Part shown: one piece after another, positions 14,504 to 21,170 of the stretch
How positions within the stretch are numbered: position 1 is the first letter of the stretch
Layout: the number at the start of each line of letters is the position of its first letter
IMG/VR virus record: IMGVR_UViG_3300047174_000306
Location: 1 to 23,881 of that record
Strand: one strand, 5' to 3'
Origin: a virus
DNA length: 23,881 nt
Position numbers and translations under genes: made by a program
Notes under the pieces: model-generated
What the model saw: the letters and a program-made list of their open reading frames with translations, nothing else
The model's database searches: none
Told to the model about the DNA's origin: nothing

Positions 14504-14872
14504 ATGGCGGACGCTAATCTGACTTGGAGCGGCGATCTGGCGGTTACGCCGGCAGGTGATTTGAGCCTGGTTGACAATGCGGCCTTGGGCCAGCAGCGCG
14601 TGCTGCGGCGATTGCTCACGAACCCGTATGATTACACGTGGCAGCCGACATATGGCGGCGGCTTGGGACAATATATCGGCGGCATCGTCAATGCGCGCGC
14701 CATCGAGGGTTCAATTCGAGGACAACTCAATCTGGAGGCAGCCGTTGCGCATCAACCGGAGCCGAGCGTGAACACATCCCTGCAGCCCGATGGGAGTGTT
14801 TTCGTCGATCTCGCTTATGCGGATGCGCGATCCGGGCAGACCGCGACGCTGACCTTCTCCGTGGGTGTGTGA
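14504..14872 (+). CDS. Baseplate wedge protein, gpW/gp25-like
   Basis: A 122-residue protein with GGAG eight bases before ATG 14504. It contains 'GDLAVTPAGDLSLVDNAALG', 'QQRVLRRLLTNPYDYTWQPT' and 'YGGGLGQYIGGIVNARAIEG', the core of gpW/gp25-type wedge proteins (D...G...QR-x-LRRLLT-x-P-x-Y...YG-x-GL...). The conserved NPYDYTWQP replaces the usual PGE(Y/W)x-WxP. It joins the sheath base to the baseplate wedge together with the gpJ-like protein. Confidence 0.85.
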   Translation: MADANLTWSGDLAVTPAGDLSLVDNAALGQQRVLRRLLTNPYDYTWQPTYGGGLGQYIGGIVNARAIEGSIRGQLNLEAAVAHQPEPSVNTSLQPDGSVFVDLAYADARSGQTATLTFSVGV

Positions 14873-14873
14873 A

Positions 14874-15992
14874 ATGCTCCCCGTCTTCACGTTTTCCAGC
14901 CTGATGTCGCAGATGGCGGCTTCACTTCAGGGTGCTTCAACGCAGCTGATCGACCTGACGGTCGGCAGTGTGTTGCGCGCCATTTTGGAATCCTGCGCGT
15001 CGGTCGTGCTGTGGCTGCAATGGCTGATCCTGCAGGTTCTGGCGACGACCAGAGCCGCCACAAGCGTTGGGCCCGCGCTTGACAGCTGGATGGCGGATTT
15101 CTCGTTTTACCGCCTGCCCGGCGTTGCCGCGAGCGGCGGTGTGACGTTCGCGCGCTACACCACGGGCATGTCGACAGTGGTGCCGGTTGGCTGTGTGGTT
15201 CTGACCAGCGACGGAACGCAAAGCTTTAAGGTGATACAGGACATCACGAATCCGGCCTGGAATGGGTCCAACGGGTATGCGTTGCCGGCCGCGCAGGCGA
15301 GTGTAACGGTGCCGGTTCAGTGCGCGGCGGTGGGACCCGCGGGCAATATTCAGGCCGGGACGATCGGCTTGCTGGCATCGCCGATCGCCGGAGTCGACAC
15401 GATTGCCAACGCCATGGCCTTCGTTGGCGGATCGAGCGCCGAGTCCGACACGGCATTTCGGGCGCGGTTTCAGCTTTACATCAATAGCCTGTCGTTGGCG
15501 ACGGTGACCGCTATCATGACCGCCGTGGCGGCGGTGCAGCTCGGTTTGCGGACCACGGTGATTGAGAATGTCGACGCCAACCTTGATCCGCTGCCGGGAA
15601 GTTTCCTGGTTGTGGTCGATAACGGCACAGGCTCACCTGGCACGGCGCTGCTGGCGGCGGCACAAACGGCGGTGGATGCGGTGCGGCCGATCGGCAGCGT
15701 TTTTGCGGTGCAAGGACCTGCCATCACACCGGTGACCGTTGTGGTTGTGCTCGAAACCGCCGATGCCCTGACGCATGGCGCGGTGGCGGCGGCGGCACAG
15801 ATCGCCATATTGGCCTGGATCGGGGGCCTGCCGATTGCCGCAACACTCGCCGTGTCAAAAATCGATGCGATCTGCCACGCGACCGATCCCAGCGTGATGA
15901 GCGTGACCAGCACGTTGATCAACGGCGCGGCCCAGGATGTGACCGCGCCGGTTAATGGGGTTATTCTACCCGTTAGCGTTACGGTTTCCTAG
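14874..15992 (+). CDS. Baseplate J-like wedge protein
   Basis: A 372-residue protein; the ATG at 14874 follows the previous stop by one base, and an alternative GTG at 14865 would overlap it. The N-terminus 'LIDLTVGSVLRAILESCASV' and 'LDSWMADFSFYRLPGVAASG' are the helical start of gpJ/gp47-like wedges. 'ATGxVTFxR' is visible as 'ASGGVTFARYTTGMSTVV', then 'PAGNIQAGTIGLLASPIAGV', and 'GSSAESDTAFRARFQLYINS' is the typical G...ESD-x-x-x-R-x-R-x-x-x-Y-x-x-S motif. The C-terminus includes alternating beta segments. It forms the wedge core of the baseplate. Confidence 0.9.
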   Translation: MLPVFTFSSLMSQMAASLQGASTQLIDLTVGSVLRAILESCASVVLWLQWLILQVLATTRAATSVGPALDSWMADFSFYRLPGVAASGGVTFARYTTGMSTVVPVGCVVLTSDGTQSFKVIQDITNPAWNGSNGYALPAAQASVTVPVQCAAVGPAGNIQAGTIGLLASPIAGVDTIANAMAFVGGSSAESDTAFRARFQLYINSLSLATVTAIMTAVAAVQLGLRTTVIENVDANLDPLPGSFLVVVDNGTGSPGTALLAAAQTAVDAVRPIGSVFAVQGPAITPVTVVVVLETADALTHGAVAAAAQIAILAWIGGLPIAATLAVSKIDAICHATDPSVMSVTSTLINGAAQDVTAPVNGVILPVSVTVS

Positions 15993-15993
15993 C

Positions 15994-16662
15994 ATGATAG
16001 GTGATATAGCCGATATGGCGGGACGCTTGCTGGCCTTACTGCCGGCGGGCTGGTTTGGCGACACGACGCCGGTTCTGACGGCTTTGCTGCAAGGCCTGGG
16101 AGCGGCGTTTTCACGTTTCTGGAGCTTGTTGCAGGCGGTGATTTTGCAGACGCGGATCAAGACCGCGACCGGCATGTTCCTGGACTTGATCAGCGCGGAT
16201 TTTTTCGGTGTGCGCCTGCTGCGCTTTGTTGACGAGAGCGACGCTGCCTTCCAGACCAGGGTCCTGCAAGCGCTGCTGCGTCCGCGCGCGACACGTTCGG
16301 CATTGACGACGGCGCTGTTGCAACTGACCGGCTCGGCACCGGTCATTTTCGAGCCGGCGCGGACGACCGATACAGGCGGCTATACGATAGGCGGCATTGG
16401 ATATGGCTCTGGCACCGGTGCCACCGGGTTTGAGTCGGGCGGTGGCTGGGGCAGTCTGGCCTTGCCATACCAGTTCTTCATCACCGTCTTCCGGCCCGCC
16501 GGCGGCGGCATCGCGGAGCTCGCGGGCTATGGCACTGGCGGCATCCCTGTCTATGCGAGTTTGAGCATGGAGGTGACCGGGATTGCGGATAGTTTCATCC
16601 AGGCCGCCGTGCCGCCCCTGCTGCCGGCAGGCACAACGGCGTGGATGCGGCTTTCGGGCTAG
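15994..16662 (+). CDS. Tail protein I-like
   Basis: A 222-residue protein in the gpI position after the gpJ-like gene. ATG 15994 follows the stop by one base; upstream ATG 15955 overlaps the previous gene more deeply, and neither has a good ribosome site, so coupling is likely. Diagnostic parts are 'FLDLISADFFGVRLLRFVDE', 'SDAAFQTRVLQALLRPRATR' and 'SALTTALLQLTGSAPVIFEP', a layout seen in gpI-type proteins that link the wedge to tail fibres. A Gly/Ser/Thr-rich loop follows ('GSGTGATGFESGGGWGSL'). It likely provides the attachment platform for the fibres encoded next. Confidence 0.75.
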   Translation: MIGDIADMAGRLLALLPAGWFGDTTPVLTALLQGLGAAFSRFWSLLQAVILQTRIKTATGMFLDLISADFFGVRLLRFVDESDAAFQTRVLQALLRPRATRSALTTALLQLTGSAPVIFEPARTTDTGGYTIGGIGYGSGTGATGFESGGGWGSLALPYQFFITVFRPAGGGIAELAGYGTGGIPVYASLSMEVTGIADSFIQAAVPPLLPAGTTAWMRLSG

Positions 16663-16663
16663 A

Positions 16664-16735
16664 GAAGGCGCCTTCGGGGAAAGGTGTTCTTCCCCCCAGA
16701 TCCCCGTCTGACGTTAAGGCACGCCGCTGTGGAGG
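16664..16735. repeat. Palindromic element after gpI-like gene
   Basis: It begins with a perfect 12-bp palindrome GAAGGCGCCTTC (16664-16675), followed by GGGGAA (16676-16681) / TTCCCC (16690-16695). The continuation CCCCCCAGATCCCCGTC resembles CCCCCCAAATCCCCCGCC of the element at 9853-9974, suggesting a diverged relative. It lies in the 133-base gap before the fibre gene, and could act as terminator or mRNA stabiliser; no T-run follows. Confidence 0.5.
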
Positions 16736-16795
16736 CGGGTAGCGAACGCCGCGCTACACGCCGTCTTGTAACCCTATTTTTTGAAAGGCCGTAGC

Positions 16796-18055
16796 GTGGA
16801 CAGGCAAATTGTCTATCCGGGCGGGATACCGCTGGATACGGATATCCTCAACATCGAGCGCAACGTTATGGTCGCACTCGGCTACCTGGCGCAGGCTGTG
16901 CTCGGGACGAATACCGTCGTTGATGGCCTGGCGTGCCAACCGACTCTGCCGGCAACAATGAGCGTAACGGTGGGGCCTGGCAGCATCACGCAATATGGCG
17001 CGGTGGACACCCTGCCGTTCGGATCTTTGGCGGCCGAACCGGGGGAGCCGCTGCTGCGGATTGGCGTCAATCTGCAGGCAACCGACTTTACGCTTGCGGC
17101 GCCCGCGACGTCGGGTGATGCGATCAATTATCTGATCGAGGCGACGCTGCTCGAGGTTGATGCCACGCCAGTGGTATTGCCGTATTACAATGCCGCGAAC
17201 CCTGGCCAGCCCTATAGCGGGCCGGGCGGCTCGGGGACACCACAGAATACCCAGCGGCTGCAGCAGGTTCAGCTGCAACTGAAGGCGGGCGCACCAGGCA
17301 GCGCCGGCACGCAGCAGACGCCGGCGGTGGATGCGGGCTGGGTTGGACTCTATGTCATTACTGTGGCAGCCGGCGCATCAAGCGTGGTCGCGGGCAATAT
17401 CGTGACGATACCGGAAGCCCCTTTCATTACGACAAAATTGCCTGCCCAGACGCCCGGCACGCATAATCTGGCGGTGTTCACGCCGGCCTCGCAAAGGAGT
17501 TGGACGGTCCCGGCGGGGATTACCAGTGTGAAATTGCGCATCTGGGGTGGCGGCGGCGCCGGCGGCGCCGGGGGTGCTGGGGGTGCCGGCAGTGGTGGCG
17601 CGGGCGGCGGCGGCGGCGGCGGCGGCTATTCCGAGGGATTTTATGGGGTGACGCCGGGACAGAGCTATTTGGTGACCGTCGGCAATGGTGGTGTTGGTGG
17701 CTCCGCAGGTGGACAATCGCTCTTTGCCGGCCTGGCGTCTGCAAGCGGTGGCGGTGCTGGCAGCCCAGGCGCTGCCGGTTCCGGCGGTGCCGGCGGCGCC
17801 GGCGGGACGGGTGCTGGCACTGGATTATTGATTTCAGGCCAACCGGGCGGCAGCGCTTTTGAAGCTGGCACGAATTGGATCAGCGGCGGCGGCGGCGGCG
17901 CATTCGGTTCCGCGGGATCGACACAAATCGTTGCTGCCGGCGGCAGCACGACGAGCAGCCCTGCCAATCCGCTGCCAGGCGGCGGCGGTGCCGGCGGTGT
18001 TGGCAACGGGTTTGGTGGTCAAGGTGGGCCTGGACTGGTGCTGGTGGAGTGGTGA
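16796..18055 (+). CDS. Tail fibre with glycine-rich C-terminus
   Basis: A 419-residue protein. GTG 16796 is preferred because GAAAGG (16783-16788) lies seven bases upstream; TTG 16781 has nothing. The N-terminal part 'IVYPGGIPLDTDILNIERNV', 'VGPGSITQYGAVDTLPFG' and 'INYLIEATLLEVDATPVVLP' looks like a fibre attachment region seen in related phages. From about residue 235, 'WTVPAGITSVKLRIWGGGG' opens a long Gly/Ala/Ser-rich C-terminal domain that runs to the end ('GGPGLVLVEW'). This is the layout of fibres and adhesins with glycine-rich C-terminal domains (as in gp38-type adhesins), in which polyglycine helices pack into a receptor-binding tip. The Gly-rich part uses many GGC/GGT codons, making the DNA repetitive. 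Confidence 0.75.
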   Translation: MDRQIVYPGGIPLDTDILNIERNVMVALGYLAQAVLGTNTVVDGLACQPTLPATMSVTVGPGSITQYGAVDTLPFGSLAAEPGEPLLRIGVNLQATDFTLAAPATSGDAINYLIEATLLEVDATPVVLPYYNAANPGQPYSGPGGSGTPQNTQRLQQVQLQLKAGAPGSAGTQQTPAVDAGWVGLYVITVAAGASSVVAGNIVTIPEAPFITTKLPAQTPGTHNLAVFTPASQRSWTVPAGITSVKLRIWGGGGAGGAGGAGGAGSGGAGGGGGGGGYSEGFYGVTPGQSYLVTVGNGGVGGSAGGQSLFAGLASASGGGAGSPGAAGSGGAGGAGGTGAGTGLLISGQPGGSAFEAGTNWISGGGGGAFGSAGSTQIVAAGGSTTSSPANPLPGGGGAGGVGNGFGGQGGPGLVLVEW

Positions 18056-18161
18056 TCCGCCGGTGAGGTGCTGCGTGCCACGACGGCTTTGATGGACAGT
18101 CTTGACGGCAACGGGTGGTGAGGCTGCCGCGCCGCGGCATGGCTGAGGACAGGAAAGCATC

Positions 18162-18650
18162 ATGGCGACGCAAGCCGTTTATTCATGGATACCATCGACT
18201 GCGCGGGTGGTGGTGATCGAAGGCTTTGGCATGGTGCCGCGCGGGACACCCCCCTGCCCGCAGCCACCGCCGCTCTATTGGCCACCGAAAGACCCGAGCG
18301 ACACGCTCGACTACATTGTGGATATTTCCGAGGCCATCGCCGGCAATGAGGGCGATGCGATCATGACCCTGGACGTGGTGATCAGCCCCGACAATCCCGG
18401 CGATCTGACGCTGCAATCCTCCAGCGCGGATGGCGACATTGCCATACTTTGGCTGACCGCAGGCGTTGCTGGGACGATCTACGAGGTTACGGTGACGATC
18501 GGCACCAATAGTGGGCGGGTGATCGGGCGCACCATCAATTTGCCGGTGGTGGCGCTGGCGACGCCGCCGGTGCCGCCTTCGGCCCTGACGGACCAGACAG
18601 GTGCACCGATTACGGATCAAACGGGTGCGCCGATCCTGACCACGACCTGA
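18162..18650 (+). CDS. Fibre-associated Ig-like protein
   Basis: A 162-residue protein with AGGAAAG upstream of its ATG. The middle 'YWPPKDPSDTLDYIVDISEA' and 'LTLQSSSADGDIAILWLTAG', ending with 'SGRVIGRTINLPVVAL', matches a small phage family with a PKDP-x-(D/E)-x-LDY opening and a beta-sandwich, often encoded near tail fibres. The C-terminus carries two copies of TDQTGAPI in tandem. A possible role is a fibre accessory or decoration protein; this is inferred from position. No signal peptide or membrane segment is present. Confidence 0.6.
   Translation: MATQAVYSWIPSTARVVVIEGFGMVPRGTPPCPQPPPLYWPPKDPSDTLDYIVDISEAIAGNEGDAIMTLDVVISPDNPGDLTLQSSSADGDIAILWLTAGVAGTIYEVTVTIGTNSGRVIGRTINLPVVALATPPVPPSALTDQTGAPITDQTGAPILTTT
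18588..18635 (+). repeat. Tandem 24-base repeat encoding TDQTGAPI
   Basis: Two adjacent 24-base units (18588-18611 and 18612-18635) both encode TDQTGAPI but differ at several positions, mostly synonymous (GACCAGACAGGTGCACCG versus GATCAAACGGGTGCGCCG). The preserved protein with changed codons suggests selection on the peptide rather than a recent slip. Confidence 0.8.
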
Positions 18651-18663
18651 GAGGCGATTGCCT

Positions 18664-21141
18664 ATGCCCACGATCGACGAACTGCCGCCTGCCGTCTCGG
18701 TCAGCGACACTGACGAGTTGGTAGTTTCGCAATCCGATATCGCACGGAGCGCGACCCGGGCACAATTATTGTCGGGCGTGCAGCCGGCTTTGGCGTTGCC
18801 TTCTGGGAGTTTGCTGGGGCGATTGAGCGCTGGGGTTGGCGCGCCAGAGACGATCACGATCGGCGCCAACTTGATCGTGGGTAATGGGACCCTGAGTTCG
18901 CCGGCACCGTTCCTGATCGATGGTTTGCCCACGGGCGGCAATCCCATGCCGAATGACCAGGTGCCAATCGGCCAAGGCGGACAGAATGCCGCTTTGTCCT
19001 ATGCGAGTTTCATGGCGGGCATTGGTTCACTGCCGGGCATCAATGGGTCCGCCATCAATGTGACTGCATCGGGCGGGACGATCGCGCGCACGCTGGCCGG
19101 TCTGTTCGCGGATGCGTTAAGCATTGAAAGTTTTGGCGCGGTTGGGGACGGGGCGACCGATGACACCGCGGCGTTTGTCGCGGCTGCCGCGAGCGGACGG
19201 CCGCTGCGGCTCGATGCACGCATCTACATTGTGAACGGGCCGCTGACCTTCGCCGCGGCCACCGCCATTGTTGGCGTGCCCGGATCGACGATCATCCGCC
19301 GCGCGAGCCTGGTGGAGGCGCCGCGTTGGATCGAGGTGTCGGGCGGAACCTTCGTGGCCGACGGCATCATCTTTGATGCGGGCGGGTTGGCTGGCGTGGA
19401 TATCCCAGCGGTGGCGATCGATTCCAGCTGCACCGGAGCGTGCATTTTCCGATCCGGCTTCATCAATGCCATCGGCCCGGTCTCGGGCTGCGGGCTTGCC
19501 ATTAGCAGTGGCACAGGTGTGGCCTACGAGCTGCGAGGCTGTCATTTCAGCGCAAATGCGTTGCATGGCCTGAGCGTGACGGGCAGTGGGACGGTTCTGC
19601 TTGAGGCCTGCAGCGCCGGCGGCAATGCAGGATGTGGGATTTACGTGCAGTCCGGCGTGTCAGCCATCCTGCGGGGGAATAGCGGCACGGCCAACAGCAT
19701 TGGTGCGAGTATTGGAAGCTGGAGCGTGGGTGCGGCACCGAGTTCCACTGGACCGACCTGCATGGTGACCGATAACGTATTTACCGAAAACACGACATGG
19801 GGGCTTGCGGTCGCGGCGGTCGGCGCAATCATCGATGCGAACTCGCTGCAGAATAACGGCACTGCAGTGATCGGCGGCGGCCTGCTCGGCCGGCTCGGCG
19901 CCAGCCGTGTGAGCAACACCGTCATTGTTGGCGGCGCCTGCGGCATTGATGCGCGCGGAAGTTGGGGGAGTGTCGTTTCCGGCTGCCATGTGTCGGGCAC
20001 CTCCACGGCGGTTCTGTGCGGCGGTAGCCAGAACGTGACCGTCGATGGCAATGTGCTGTTGATGAACGGCTGGGGCGTCGTGGTTTCCGCGATCGAGCCA
20101 ACGCTGTCCGCGATCCCGACGGGCCCGCTGACGATCAGCAGCAATTGGATAGGGTTTACGACCGCTCAGGGTGGTGGCATCCGGGTGCAAGACGCGGCGC
20201 AGGGAATTGCCGTTGTCGGGAATGACCTGCACGGCTGGGGCAGCGCGATTGTCAACCAGGCGATCTGGCTGCACACAGATGCGGCGGTCTTGCAGGGGAA
20301 TCGCTGGAATAACCAGGCGCAGTTCAGCGTGCAGGCAAACCCGGTGGCAAACTTGGAAGCCTTGGTGGTCCCGGACGTGGCCGACGAGGTGCTGGTGACG
20401 GCCGCGCCGGCGCCAATCGCCTCGGTATTGACCAGCCATCAGGCCGATACGCTTGGGCAGATCGCGTTCATCAAGGTCACTGCTGGCGGCAGCGGCTTCA
20501 CGCAGGCCCAGGTCGCGATTGCGGGCTCTGGCACCGGGGCGGCCGCTACGGTGGTGGTCAATGATGGTGCAGTCGCCTGGATTATTGTGACAAATCCGGG
20601 CTCGGGCTATGGGGCGATTGGGAGCGCTGCGCCGGTGACGGTGACCGGCGATGGCAGCGGTGCTACGGCGGCGGCGTCTGTCGGCCTTCCTGTCCTGGCA
20701 GGTCGGCGACTCCGGCTGAACTGCAATTGCCAACTGCAGCTTGCCTTATCCGGCGCCTCGCCGCCACAGCAGAGCTGGACAGGATATCAGTCCACCGTGC
20801 CTGCTTTCGCGGTGATGGAGCTTGAGGGCGTCTTCGGCACTTGGCGGGCGGTTGCATTTCCGCCGGTGGATTATCTGGCACCAGACGGGGTTGGCGGTGC
20901 GGTGCTGCAGAGCGTTGGGACAGGAAATCTCGTGCTGAAGCCGGCCAGCGGCGGGGCACTGTATTTCACGAATGCCGCCGAACCCGTTGGCTGCACGTCC
21001 ACGGTCGGGCGGGGTTCGCCGCTTGGCGTGATCGCTGCGCCGCCTGGATCAGAATTCCGCAACCTCAATGGCGGCGTTGGAACCACCTTCTGGGTAAAGC
21101 AGGCGAATAACGATGCCACCGGTTGGGCAGCAATCGGGTAA
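18664..21141 (+). CDS. Pectate-lyase-fold tailspike 1
   Basis: An 825-residue receptor-binding protein; ATG 18664 with GAGAGG upstream is chosen over TTG 18658. Residues 1-75 form an adaptor ('MPTIDELPPAVSVSDTDELV', 'SLLGRLSAGVGAPETI') shared with the next gene. At about 154-185 comes 'SIESFGAVGDGATDDTAAFV', the entry motif of pectate-lyase superfamily beta-helices (F-G-A-x-GDG-x-x-DD-T-x-A). A long parallel beta-helix follows to about residue 560, with stacked Asn/Gly/Ser turns such as 'CSAGGNAGCGIYVQSGVSAI'. Around 597-672 lies a different module with 'TAGGSGFTQAQVAIAGSG' and 'NPGSGYGAIGS'. It probably binds or cleaves a surface polysaccharide. Catalytic acids cannot be assigned by eye. Confidence 0.85.
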   Translation: MPTIDELPPAVSVSDTDELVVSQSDIARSATRAQLLSGVQPALALPSGSLLGRLSAGVGAPETITIGANLIVGNGTLSSPAPFLIDGLPTGGNPMPNDQVPIGQGGQNAALSYASFMAGIGSLPGINGSAINVTASGGTIARTLAGLFADALSIESFGAVGDGATDDTAAFVAAAASGRPLRLDARIYIVNGPLTFAAATAIVGVPGSTIIRRASLVEAPRWIEVSGGTFVADGIIFDAGGLAGVDIPAVAIDSSCTGACIFRSGFINAIGPVSGCGLAISSGTGVAYELRGCHFSANALHGLSVTGSGTVLLEACSAGGNAGCGIYVQSGVSAILRGNSGTANSIGASIGSWSVGAAPSSTGPTCMVTDNVFTENTTWGLAVAAVGAIIDANSLQNNGTAVIGGGLLGRLGASRVSNTVIVGGACGIDARGSWGSVVSGCHVSGTSTAVLCGGSQNVTVDGNVLLMNGWGVVVSAIEPTLSAIPTGPLTISSNWIGFTTAQGGGIRVQDAAQGIAVVGNDLHGWGSAIVNQAIWLHTDAAVLQGNRWNNQAQFSVQANPVANLEALVVPDVADEVLVTAAPAPIASVLTSHQADTLGQIAFIKVTAGGSGFTQAQVAIAGSGTGAAATVVVNDGAVAWIIVTNPGSGYGAIGSAAPVTVTGDGSGATAAASVGLPVLAGRRLRLNCNCQLQLALSGASPPQQSWTGYQSTVPAFAVMELEGVFGTWRAVAFPPVDYLAPDGVGGAVLQSVGTGNLVLKPASGGALYFTNAAEPVGCTSTVGRGSPLGVIAAPPGSEFRNLNGGVGTTFWVKQANNDATGWAAIG

Positions 21142-21170
21142 GCCGACCCTAACGGAGAAAAGGCAGCCTC

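Noticed and set aside
17500-17862. Arg/Trp-rich frame in the glycine-rich fibre region
   Set aside because: Product of reading GGC repeats in another frame; not protein-like.
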